NCBI RefSeq assembly: GCF_014656095.1
Contig: NZ_BNBT01000014.1
Location: 1-64,000 of the forward strand
Direction: 5' to 3'
DNA length: 64,000 nt
Origin: Streptomyces longispororuber
Lineage (GTDB): Bacteria > Actinomycetota > Actinomycetes > Streptomycetales > Streptomycetaceae
Made by a program: the position numbers and the translations under genes. Every line of letters starts with the position of its first letter. Within the stretch, counting starts at the first letter, position 1. The notes under the pieces are model-generated. The model saw only the letters and a program-made list of their open reading frames with translations, was not told the DNA's origin and did not search any database. Shown piece by piece: positions 36,356 through 45,648 of the stretch.

Positions 36356-39300
36356 GGCGGCGAGGCATGGCAGGGCGGGCGAGTGCGGGGTCCCGGCCTG
36401 CCGGGCGAGGGTATGCGGGGCAGGCTGACGGTCAAGCCCCCGCGCCTGACCGCCCCGGCACCGCGAGCCCCCGCCCGGAAGGTCCGGCGGACCTGCGTCT
36501 GGTGCCACCGGCCCTGGCGGCCTGGGCGGCGGCAGCGCTGGCCCTGGACGCTCCGCCCCGCTGGGTGGCCGGGGCGGTGGCGGTCTGCGTGACGGTCGCC
36601 GGTGCCCTCCTGGTGACGGGGACGGCAGGGGCGCGGGGGTGGCCACGGACGCGCAGGAACCCGGGGCGATGGGGCGGTGCTGCCTGGGGACGGGTCAGCG
36701 TGGCGGCAGCCCTGCTGTGCGCGGCGGCAGCGGCGACCTCCGCCGGGCTGCACGGGGCGGACGTGCACCGGGGACCGGTCCCGGCACTGGCCCAGGAGTA
36801 CGCCAAGGTGACGGCGGAGCTGGAGGTCACGTCGGACCCGCGGCGGACGAGACCTCGCGTGGCCGGGGACCGCCCGATGCCGCCGGCGGTGGTGGTGAAC
36901 GCGGACGTGGTGCGAGTCACGGAAGCGGACGGCACGGTCACGAAGACGCGCACACCGGTGCTGGTCATCGTGCGGGACGCGGACTCGGCGCGGACGACCG
37001 GTGCCGCGGGCACCGGAACGGGCGGAACGCAGAAGGGAGACGGCACAGGGGACGACACAGGAGAAGGCACACGAGACGGCACACGAGAAGGGGGCGCGCG
37101 TACCGCGGGCAAGGAGCACACCCCGCCATGGCTGCGCCTGTTGCCGTCCACGCGGGTGCGCGTGCGGGCGGACCTGGTGCCGCCCATGCCGGACAGCGAC
37201 CGGATCGCGGCGGTGCTGCGGGTGCGCGGGGACCGTGCGCCGCAGGTGATCGGGGAGCCGTCGACGGCGCAGCGGTTCGCCGGGGAACTGCGTGGCGGGC
37301 TGCGGGAGGCCACGGAAGGGCTGTCCGCCGATGCCCGGGCGTTGGTGCCGGGCCTGGTGATCGGCGACACCTCCCGGGTGCCACCGGAGCTGGAGCAGGC
37401 GTTCCGGGCGACCGACCTCACGCACCTGCTGGCCGTGAGCGGGGCCAACCTGACGATCGTGCTCGCGCTGTTGATCGGCCCGCCGGGTACGGCGCACCGG
37501 GCCGAGCGGCGCGGTCTCGCCCCGCGGTTGGGCATCCCGCTGCGGACGACGGCGGTGCTCGGGGGCGTGCTGACGCTCGGCTTCGTGATCGTGTGCAGGC
37601 CCGAGCCGAGCGTGGTGCGCGCGGCGGCCTGCGGCCTGGTGGTGCTGCTGGCCATCGCCACCGGCCGGCGCAGGTCGCTGATCCCGGCGCTGGCCACGGT
37701 GGTCCTGGTGCTCGTGCTGTACGACCCGTGGCTGTCGCGGAGGTACGGGTTCCTGCTGTCCGTGCTCGCCACGGGAGCGCTGCTGACGCTGGCGCCGAGG
37801 TGGAGTGCCGCGCTGCGTCGGCGCGGTGTGCCGGGGCGGCCCGCGGAGTCGGTGGCGGCCGCGGCGACGGCGCAGGCGGTGTGCGCGCCGGTGGTGGCCG
37901 TGCTGGCGGCGCGGGTGAGCCTGGTGGCGGTGCCGTGCAATTTGCTGGCGGAGTTCGCGGTGGCACCCGCTACGGTGCTCGGGTTCGCGGCGCTCGCGCT
38001 TGCGCCGGTGGCGATGCCGGTGGCCAAGGCCTGTGCCTGGGGCGCCGGGTGGCCGACCGAGTGGATCGCGGGCATCGCGCGGACGGGTGCGGCACTGCCC
38101 GGGAGCGGCGTGGACTGGCCGGGCAGTTGGAGCGGGGCGCTGCTGCTCGCCGTCGTCACGGTGGTGGTCGTGCTGGTCGGGCGGCGGCTGCTACGGCACC
38201 CGTGGTGGTGTGCGGCGTGCGCGCTGCTGCTGTGCGTCGTCATCGTGCAGCCTCCGCCGGTCACCCGGGTCATCGCGGGCTGGCCGCCACCGGGATGGCG
38301 GCTGGTGATGTGTGACGTCGGTCAGGGGGACGCGCTCGTGCTGGCTGCGGGGTCCGGGGCCGGGGTGGTCGTGGACGCGGGGCCGGACCCGTTGCTCGTC
38401 GACCGCTGTCTGCGGTCGCTCGGGGTCACGAGGGTGCCGTTGGTGCTGCTCACACACTTTCACGCGGACCATGTGGCGGGGCTGCCCGGGGTGTTGCGGG
38501 GGCGGTCGGTAGGGGTGGTCCAGACGACGGGGCTGGGGGAGCCGCCGGGACAGGTGGCGTTCGTGCGGGCGCAGGCGGCGGCGCACGGCGTGCCGCTGAC
38601 ACGGGCCGTGGCCGGGGAGCGGCGGCGTACGGGCGCGCTCGACTGGCAGGTGCTGTGGCCCCTGCCGGAACCGGCACCGGACCCCGAGGGCCCGAACGAC
38701 GCCAGTGTCACGCTGCTGGTTCGCGTCGGAGGCCTCACCCTGCTGCTGCTCGGCGACCTCGAACCGCCCGCACAACGGGACCTGTTGCGCACCCCGGCGG
38801 GGGCCGCACTCGGCCGGGTGGACGTGTTGAAGGTCGCTCACCACGGTTCGGCGTACCAGGACCCGGCGCTGCTCCGGCGGGCGGGGCCGCGCCTGGCACT
38901 GATCTCCTGCGGGGTGGACAACAGCTACGGGCACCCGTCGCCGCGCACGGTCGGCGCGTTGCGTGCGGTGGGGGCGACGGTGCTGCGGACGGACACGGAC
39001 GGTGCGATCGCGGTGGTCGGTGGACGACGTGGTGGGCGGCACGGCGAACGGCCGGGCGAGGGGGCCGGCGGGGCCGTCCACGGCGGCGTCGGCGGGGAAG
39101 AGCAGGCGGAGTTGGGGGTGGTCACGCGGAGGGCCTGGGGACGGCCGGTGCGGGCTCGTGCGCCGGGGCGGGAGCGGGGGCAGGGTGGCGGGCGCAGGCC
39201 TCGATCGCGATCCGCATCCGGGGGCCGGCAGGACCGCACAGCCTCATCGTCAGGCCGAACAGTGCCTGCGCACCATCGGGGCCGCCCTGTCCGAGGCGGG

Positions 39301-39585
39301 CTACGCCTTCGCCGACGTCGTACGGGTGCGCTATCCGCTGCCCGGCCGCGCGGTCTGCGAGCCCTGCCGGCCCACCCCGGGCCAGGCCTTCGGCGAGGTC
39401 CGCCCGGCCGCCACATGACAGCGCGAGGTGCGGTCACGCGCTGTTCAGCCGGGCAACGGGGCGGGTCCGTCTCACCCCGGCGGCGTCGGGGCCTGCCTGA
39501 GGGGCGGGAGTCAGGAAGATCGATTCGGGTCACTCGGGGGTGTACCGGTAGTTGTCCTGTTTCTGCAATGTTCTTGCGGAAGTAG
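36352..39585 (+). CDS. comEC: ComEC/Rec2-like DNA channel with aberrant C-terminal tail
   Basis: 1077 residues. A TM-rich N terminus, an OB-like soluble loop (DUF4131-type region with VTAELEVTSDPRR), the Competence domain of many TMs (LTHLLAVSGANLTIVLAL) and a metallo-beta-lactamase-like domain (CDVGQGDALVL, LLTHFHADHVAGLPG, VLKVAHHGSAYQDPALL, DNSYGHPSPRTVGALR). Homology should end near residue 891 (DGAIAVVGG). The last ~186 residues are Arg/Gly-rich, and part of them reads over a RidA-like remnant in another frame, so the original stop seems lost. The ATG overlaps the comEA stop. Pairs with ComEA for DNA uptake in the family; no pilus genes are here. Confidence 0.88.
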   Translation: MRRRGMAGRASAGSRPAGRGYAGQADGQAPAPDRPGTASPRPEGPADLRLVPPALAAWAAAALALDAPPRWVAGAVAVCVTVAGALLVTGTAGARGWPRTRRNPGRWGGAAWGRVSVAAALLCAAAAATSAGLHGADVHRGPVPALAQEYAKVTAELEVTSDPRRTRPRVAGDRPMPPAVVVNADVVRVTEADGTVTKTRTPVLVIVRDADSARTTGAAGTGTGGTQKGDGTGDDTGEGTRDGTREGGARTAGKEHTPPWLRLLPSTRVRVRADLVPPMPDSDRIAAVLRVRGDRAPQVIGEPSTAQRFAGELRGGLREATEGLSADARALVPGLVIGDTSRVPPELEQAFRATDLTHLLAVSGANLTIVLALLIGPPGTAHRAERRGLAPRLGIPLRTTAVLGGVLTLGFVIVCRPEPSVVRAAACGLVVLLAIATGRRRSLIPALATVVLVLVLYDPWLSRRYGFLLSVLATGALLTLAPRWSAALRRRGVPGRPAESVAAAATAQAVCAPVVAVLAARVSLVAVPCNLLAEFAVAPATVLGFAALALAPVAMPVAKACAWGAGWPTEWIAGIARTGAALPGSGVDWPGSWSGALLLAVVTVVVVLVGRRLLRHPWWCAACALLLCVVIVQPPPVTRVIAGWPPPGWRLVMCDVGQGDALVLAAGSGAGVVVDAGPDPLLVDRCLRSLGVTRVPLVLLTHFHADHVAGLPGVLRGRSVGVVQTTGLGEPPGQVAFVRAQAAAHGVPLTRAVAGERRRTGALDWQVLWPLPEPAPDPEGPNDASVTLLVRVGGLTLLLLGDLEPPAQRDLLRTPAGAALGRVDVLKVAHHGSAYQDPALLRRAGPRLALISCGVDNSYGHPSPRTVGALRAVGATVLRTDTDGAIAVVGGRRGGRHGERPGEGAGGAVHGGVGGEEQAELGVVTRRAWGRPVRARAPGRERGQGGGRRPRSRSASGGRQDRTASSSGRTVPAHHRGRPVRGGLRLRRRRTGALSAARPRGLRALPAHPGPGLRRGPPGRHMTARGAVTRCSAGQRGGSVSPRRRRGLPEGRESGRSIRVTRGCTGSCPVSAMFLRK
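39245..39418 (+). pseudogene. RidA-like remnant (C-terminal half)
   Basis: In the +2 frame, inside the comEC tail, 57 codons read HRQAEQCLRTIGAALSEAGY, FADVVRVRYPLP and, at the end, GQAFGEVRPAAT followed by stop. This is the central/C-terminal pattern of RidA/YjgF enamine deaminases, where PAAT is normally followed by M and about 20 more residues including the active-site Arg/Glu region. There is no start codon nearby and the N-terminal half is unrecognisable. Interpreted as a truncated, decayed gene. Confidence 0.55.
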
Positions 39586-39667
39586 TCCCGTTTGCATCGA
39601 ATGCCGCAACGGTGATCGAATGTCTCTTCGTTAGACGTGTTGTCAAGGCCCGCGGGGGTGTGTCGCA

Positions 39668-40570
39668 GTGTTCGGCCGTTGGCTGGGAGACCGTACGAGC
39701 CGGGGTGGGCGGTCGGGACCGCTGTCGGTGGTGTCGGTTCCGCCTTCCGCGGGAGCGCTGAGCTGCCGGGTCCTCGACCCCGTGAACGAGCCGGTGCGGC
39801 ACGCGGAGCTGTCCGTCACCGACACCATGGGGCGCAAGGTCGTCAGCGGCGGGACGGACCCGTTCGGCTCGTTCGTCACGGCCGTGCCCGCGGGGGAGTA
39901 CCGGCTCGCGGTGTCGGCGGAGGGCTTCAGCCCGTACCGGGCGAACGTCACCGTCGGCGAGGGCGCGCACGCCTCGATGGGGGACGTGACGCTCCAGGTG
40001 GCGCAGTTGCCGACGCTGCCGGAGGCGGGCGACTGGGAGATCGACCCGATGCATTCCTCGATCGGGTTCACGGCGCGGCACATCGGGCTCGCGCGCATCC
40101 ACGGCCGCTTCAACACCTTCGCGGGGGCCATCCGGCTCGCGGACCGGATGGAACAGTCCGCGATGCACGTCGTGATCGACGCCGCGTCCATCGACACGGC
40201 CGTCAAGATGCGCGACGACCACCTGCGGTCGGGTGACTTCCTGGACGTGGCGCGGTTCCCGACGATGGAGTTCTACAGCGACAAGTTCGTGCACAAGGGC
40301 AGCAACCGCTGGGCCGTCACCGGCGCGCTGTCGCTGCACGGCGTGACGCGGACGGTCACGCTGGACACGGAGTACCTGGGGGTCGGGCACGGCATCGAGG
40401 GCGAGACCCGCGCGGCCTGCCGGGCCACCACCGAGCTGCACCGCGACGACTTCACGATCACCTGGCAGACGATGCTCGCCCGCGGCATCGCCGCCGTCGG
40501 CGCCAGCATCACCATCGAGCTGGACATCCAGATCGTGCCGAAGAGCGCCACAGCCGCCGCTGCCGCGTAG
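39668..40570 (+). CDS. YceI-family protein with N-terminal carboxypeptidase-regulatory-like domain
   Basis: 300 residues. Residues ~28-110 form a beta-sandwich (LSCRVLDPVNEPVRHAELSV, GSFVTAVPAGEYRLAVSAEG) of the CarbopepD_reg kind. From ~118 there is a YceI lipocalin-like barrel (WEIDPMHSSIGFTARHIGLA, HGRFNTFAGAI, SIDTAVKMRDDHLRSGDFLD, GALSLHGVTRTVTLDTEYLG). YceI proteins bind polyisoprenoids. No clear signal peptide, so a cytoplasmic location is possible. GTG 39668 with GGGGGTGTG upstream. The preceding 80 bases are relatively A/T-rich and hold its promoter. Confidence 0.88.
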   Translation: MFGRWLGDRTSRGGRSGPLSVVSVPPSAGALSCRVLDPVNEPVRHAELSVTDTMGRKVVSGGTDPFGSFVTAVPAGEYRLAVSAEGFSPYRANVTVGEGAHASMGDVTLQVAQLPTLPEAGDWEIDPMHSSIGFTARHIGLARIHGRFNTFAGAIRLADRMEQSAMHVVIDAASIDTAVKMRDDHLRSGDFLDVARFPTMEFYSDKFVHKGSNRWAVTGALSLHGVTRTVTLDTEYLGVGHGIEGETRAACRATTELHRDDFTITWQTMLARGIAAVGASITIELDIQIVPKSATAAAAA

Positions 40571-40573
40571 CCG

Positions 40574-40819
40574 TCAGGGGGCCTCCAGCCAGCCCTCGTG
40601 CTCCGCCGCCAGGTCGTCGAGCGCCGCCGGGTCCAGGCGGCGCTCCGGGTCCTCGACGACGACCAGCCACTGCGCGTCCTCGGCGTCGTCCTCGCCCGCC
40701 AGCGCGTCGCGTACGAGCTGGGGCTCCTCGGTCACCGCGAAGCGGTCGGGCAGTTCTTCGGCGACTTCCTCCGCCGCGTCGCGGTCGGGCAGCACCAGGA
40801 CATGTCGTACGTCGGTCAC
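40574..40819 (-). CDS. Small acidic protein, hypothetical
   Basis: 81 residues, strongly acidic: VTDVRHVLVLPDRDAAEEVA, LVRDALAGEDDAEDAQWLVV, LDDLAAEHEGWLE. The alternating beta-strand/helix pattern and the final GWxE vaguely recall RraB-type RNase E inhibitors, but the match is too weak to name it. The start chosen is GTG 40819; ATG 40837 is possible. It is convergent with the YceI gene (3-base gap) and divergent from holA. Confidence 0.65.
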   Translation of the reverse strand: MTDVRHVLVLPDRDAAEEVAEELPDRFAVTEEPQLVRDALAGEDDAEDAQWLVVVEDPERRLDPAALDDLAAEHEGWLEAP

Positions 40820-40922
40820 CTGGACATTCTCACCCACGCCGCGCGTGCGCGGCCGGGCCGGTCCGCGGGGTGCCCCGGTCGGCGCCGTCGGCTGTCAGTG
40901 GCGCGTGGGATGCTGGACCGCG

Positions 40923-41909
40923 ATGGCCAGGAAGAACGCAACCGACAATCCGCTCGCCCCCGTCACGCTCGCCGTGGGGCAGGAGGACCTGCTGCTCGAC
41001 CGCGCCGTGCAGGAGGTCGTCGCCGCCGCCCGCGCCGCGGACGCCGACACCGATGTGCGGGACCTCGCCCCCGACCAGCTAGCCCCCGGCACGCTCGCCG
41101 AGCTGACGAGCCCGTCGCTGTTCGCCGAGCGCAAGGTCGTGGTCGTGCGCAACGCGCAGGACCTGTCGGCGGACACGGTCAAGGACGTGAAGGCGTACTT
41201 CGGCGCGCCCGTGGAGGAGATCACCCTCGTGCTGCTGCACGCGGGCGGCGCCAAGGGCAAGGGCCTGCTCGACGCGGCCCGCAAGGCCGGGGCGCGGGAG
41301 GTCGCCTGCGCCAAGATGACCAAGCCCGCGGACCGGCTCTCCTTCGTACGGGGGGAGTTCCGGGTGCTGGGGCGCGCGGCCACGCCGGAGGCCTGCCAGG
41401 CCCTCGTGGACGCGATCGGCAGCGACCTGCGGGAGCTGGCCTCGGCCGTGGCGCAGCTCGTCGCGGACGTCGAGGGGACCATCGACGAGGCGGTCGTCGG
41501 GCGGTACTACACCGGGCGGGCCGAGGCCTCCAGCTTCACCGTGGCCGACCGGGCCGTGGAGGGGCGGGCCGCCGAGGCTCTGGAGGCGCTGCGGTGGTCG
41601 CTCGCCACCGGGGTGGCGCCCGTGATGATCACGAGCGCGCTGGCGCAAGGAGTGCGGGCGATCGGGAAGCTGTCGTCCGCCCGGGGCGGGCGGCCCGCCG
41701 ACCTCGCGCGCGAGCTGGGGATGCCGCCGTGGAAGATCGATCGCGTGCGGCAGCAGATGCGGGGGTGGACCCCGGACGGGGTCGCGCTCGCGCTGCGGGC
41801 CTGTGCGGAGGCTGACGCCGGGGTCAAGGGCGGTGGGGACGACCCTGAGTACGCGTTGGAGAAGGCGGTCGTCGCCGTGGCTCGGGCGGCACGGGCTCGG
41901 CGCACCTGA
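40923..41909 (+). CDS. holA: DNA polymerase III subunit delta
   Basis: 328 residues of the clamp-loader delta subunit. Seen: LAVGQEDLLLDRAVQEVV (Walker-A-derived region, degenerate as expected for delta), SLFAERKVVVVRNAQ, a central lid domain, and the C-terminal collar DLARELGMPPWKIDRVRQQM with AVVAVARAARAR. Loads the beta clamp with delta-prime and gamma/tau. ATG 40923, no strong RBS. It lies downstream of comEC as in other actinomycetes. Confidence 0.95.
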   Translation: MARKNATDNPLAPVTLAVGQEDLLLDRAVQEVVAAARAADADTDVRDLAPDQLAPGTLAELTSPSLFAERKVVVVRNAQDLSADTVKDVKAYFGAPVEEITLVLLHAGGAKGKGLLDAARKAGAREVACAKMTKPADRLSFVRGEFRVLGRAATPEACQALVDAIGSDLRELASAVAQLVADVEGTIDEAVVGRYYTGRAEASSFTVADRAVEGRAAEALEALRWSLATGVAPVMITSALAQGVRAIGKLSSARGGRPADLARELGMPPWKIDRVRQQMRGWTPDGVALALRACAEADAGVKGGGDDPEYALEKAVVAVARAARARRT

Positions 41910-41913
41910 CCTT

Positions 41914-41987
41914 CCCTGGCCGCTCGGCCTTGCGCAGGGCTACGTGCCCTGGCCGCTCGGCCTCAGGCAGGGCTACGTGCCCTGGCC
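41914..41987. repeat. 33-bp tandem repeat (2.2 copies)
   Basis: CCCTGGCCGCTCGGCCT...CAGGGCTACGTG at 41914-41946 and 41947-41979, with a partial third copy (CCCTGGCC) at 41980. It begins 4 bases after the holA stop. Confidence 0.8.
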
Positions 41988-42019
41988 CGACCCGGGCCGG
42001 TCGGCCGCACCCCGCGCGG

Positions 42020-42139
42020 GCCGTCGGCTACGCCCTGCCCCGGCCTGTCGGCTACGCCCCGCCCTGGCCTGTCGGCCGCGCCCCGCACCGGTCTGTCGGC
42101 CGCGCCCCGCACCGGACCGTCGGCTACGCCCTGCCGGGC
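42020..42139. repeat. 24-bp tandem repeat (5 copies)
   Basis: Contiguous units around CCTGTCGGCTACGCCCCGCC at 42020, 42044, 42068, 42092 and 42116, diverged by 2-5 bases each. The two middle pairs resemble each other most (TCGGCCGCGCCCCGCACCGG twice), suggesting expansion by slippage. Confidence 0.85.
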
Positions 42140-42735
42140 TGCCCCCAGCCGCGCCGCGCTAGCTGGCCTGCCCCAGCCGCGTCGGCTGTCCTGCCCCAGT
42201 GCGCCACTTGACCTGGCCGTTCCGGTGTTCTGCCGGGTTGTCCTGTCGAGGGTGCCGCCGTCCCCTGGCCGCTGCCGGGCCGTTTCCGTTCCGTGGCGCT
42301 TCCGTGGGCGCCCCTCCGGGGAGAGTTCGGCACCGCCGGGCCGCCTCGTCGTGGTTGCTCGCCGTCGCGGCGGGGTTCTTCTTCCCCAAGCCCGCCCCTT
42401 CCCGAAACTGGGGGCTCCGCCCCCAGCCCCCCGACCCGGCCGCAGGCAGTTCCCCCAGGAGGCAGGCGGGAACGGCCCCGCCTAGCACCACAGCCCCAGG
42501 CCGACCTGGCCCGCCCCGGCGCCCCGCCCCGGCTGCCACCCGCCCCGCGGAGCCAGGGCCCTCAACGCCGGAAACCCCGCTCCCGCCCGGGGAAGGGCGG
42601 GGAACGGGGTTTCGGTCACGCTGGGTGTGAGCCCGTACCCGCGTGGCGAACGCAGGCCGCGTACGAGCTCGGGGGCCGGTCGGGAGCGGATGAGAGAGGG
42701 CCCGCTCTGGGTCCTTCCGGCGGTTACATCATGAG
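42140..42735. other. Gene-free region between holA and rpsT
   Basis: No credible CDS. It contains CCGAAACTGGGGGCTCCGCCCCCAGCCCCC-like sequence (about 42402-42431), a dispersed streptomycete intergenic hairpin. A long hairpin lies at 42571-42613. From 42614 to 42735 it is the 3' flank of rpsT. Confidence 0.5.
42571..42613. terminator. Hairpin terminator, holA / rpsT
   Basis: GAAACCCCG (42571-42579) / CGGGGTTTC (42605-42613), perfect 9-bp outer stem with an additional CTCCCGCC / GGGCGGGGA inner stem. It lies between convergent genes and could serve both. Confidence 0.65.
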
Positions 42736-43002
42736 TCAGCCCTGGAGGGACGCGACCTTCGAAGCAAGCGCCGACTTCTTGTTGGCGGCCTGGTTCTTGT
42801 GGATGACGCCCTTGGAGACGGCCTTGTCCAGCTTGCGCGTGGACTCGCGCAGCGCGGCGGTGGCCTTCTCGACGTCACCCGCGGCAATGGCCTCGCGGGT
42901 CTTGCGGATCGACGTCTTCAGCGAGGACTTGACCGCCTTGTTGCGCAGCCGAGCCTTCTCGTTGGTCTTGTTCCGCTTGATCTGGGACTTGATGTTCGCC
43001 AC
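42736..43002 (-). CDS. rpsT: 30S ribosomal protein S20
   Basis: 88 residues, complete bS20: [20 protein letters not shown], then [16 protein letters not shown] and the C-terminal [22 protein letters not shown] 43002, with AAAAGG 8 bases upstream. A promoter is visible at 43085-43114. It is monocistronic and divergent from lepA. Confidence 0.98.
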   Translation of the reverse strand: MANIKSQIKRNKTNEKARLRNKAVKSSLKTSIRKTREAIAAGDVEKATAALRESTRKLDKAVSKGVIHKNQAANKKSALASKVASLQG

Positions 43003-43084
43003 GAAAGAGCCTTTTCAGGTTCAGGTACCGCTGGTTTCTCTGACATGCGCCTCGCGCTGAGAGGGCTACGAGACACAGCCGCCC

Positions 43085-43114
43085 ACGATACCAGTCGCCC
43101 TCCTGGCGGCCCAA
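43085..43114 (-). promoter_or_regulatory. Promoter of rpsT
   Basis: On the minus strand: TTGGGC (43114-43109), 18-bp spacer, TATCGT (43090-43085). It gives a leader of about 75 nt. Confidence 0.6.
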
Positions 43115-43203
43115 ACCGATGTGCGCGGCCCGCCCGTGGGACGATGGAGGCTACGTATCGATCCGACCCGAGGCATAAGGCGCCTCAAGAGACAGGACCC
43201 TGC

Positions 43204-45066
<1,863 letters not shown>

Positions 45067-45069
45067 CCG

Positions 45070-45115
45070 CCGGTCTGCCGTCTGCCGGTCTCCCGGTCTG
45101 CCGTCTGCCGGTTTA
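45070..45115. repeat. 23-bp tandem repeat, 2 copies
   Basis: CCGGTCTGCCGTCTGCCGGT plus three bases, at 45070-45092 and 45093-45115, just after the lepA stop. G+C-rich CCGCCGG/CTCCT-type repeats continue to 45240. Confidence 0.75.
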
Positions 45116-45504
45116 CCGGCCCCGGCCTGCCGGCCTCCGTAGGAGCTCCTGGGCCGGGCCTCCGCCGGGGCTCCTCCGGCCGGGGCCCCGCCGGAGCTCC
45201 TCGGCCGGGTCCCTCCGCCGGAGTCCTCCGCCGGTGTCCCTCCGCTCCACGAAAAGCGCCCGTCCATTGCCCGGACGGGCGCTTCTCGCGTGTCCGGACG
45301 GGCGCCACCGGGCCGCCCGCGCCGCCCTGGACCGGCCCCGAGACGACTCCCGGGGACGGCCCGGGACCCGCGCGGCCAGGTGTTTCCGGCCCGTACGGGT
45401 AGGCGCTCCCCGCAGCCGGGGGAGTGCCGGGTCCGGCCCGCGCCCCCGGCGGCCCCGGCCGCCGCCCGTGGCCCCTTCCGCGGAAAGTGACAGGCAGCAG
45501 CCCC
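45116..45504. other. Gene-free region lepA / acyl-CoA synthetase
   Basis: Part of a 582-base gap. 45116-45250: degenerate repeats of GCCGGGnCTCCGCCGG. 45254-45284: the lepA terminator. 45285-45500: G+C-rich sequence without an ORF I would support. The acyl-CoA synthetase promoter follows. Confidence 0.4.
45254..45284 (+). terminator. Terminator after lepA
   Basis: Perfect 12-bp stem AAGCGCCCGTCC / GGACGGGCGCTT with a 7-nt loop, then CTCGCG. Confidence 0.85.
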
Positions 45505-45533
45505 TTACGCGGTGGGCGCCTGGGCTCTACCCT
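45505..45533 (+). promoter_or_regulatory. Promoter of acyl-CoA synthetase
   Basis: TTACGC (45505-45510), 17-bp spacer, TACCCT (45528-45533). The predicted start is near 45540, a leader of about 110 nt. Confidence 0.6.
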
Positions 45534-45549
45534 GATCACTGCTCGGAGG

Positions 45550-45564
45550 TTACTCGCAAGTTAA
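45550..45564. promoter_or_regulatory. Candidate operator of acyl-CoA synthetase
   Basis: TTACTCGCAAGTTAA, an imperfect inverted repeat (TTACT / AGTTAA) about 10-25 bases downstream of the predicted transcription start. It is A/T-rich against its surroundings, the size and symmetry of a TetR-family site, and placed where a bound repressor would block elongation. Confidence 0.5.
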
Positions 45565-45648
45565 ACAACGTGCCTCGAGTGGCATCGGAGCAGAGCAGCC
45601 ACACGCAGCCAGCCAGTAGGACGCACCGTAGCGGGCCCGGAGGATGTC

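Noticed and set aside
40574..40819. Naming the small acidic protein RraB
   Set aside because: Only general acidity and a terminal GW motif agree; too weak for a name.
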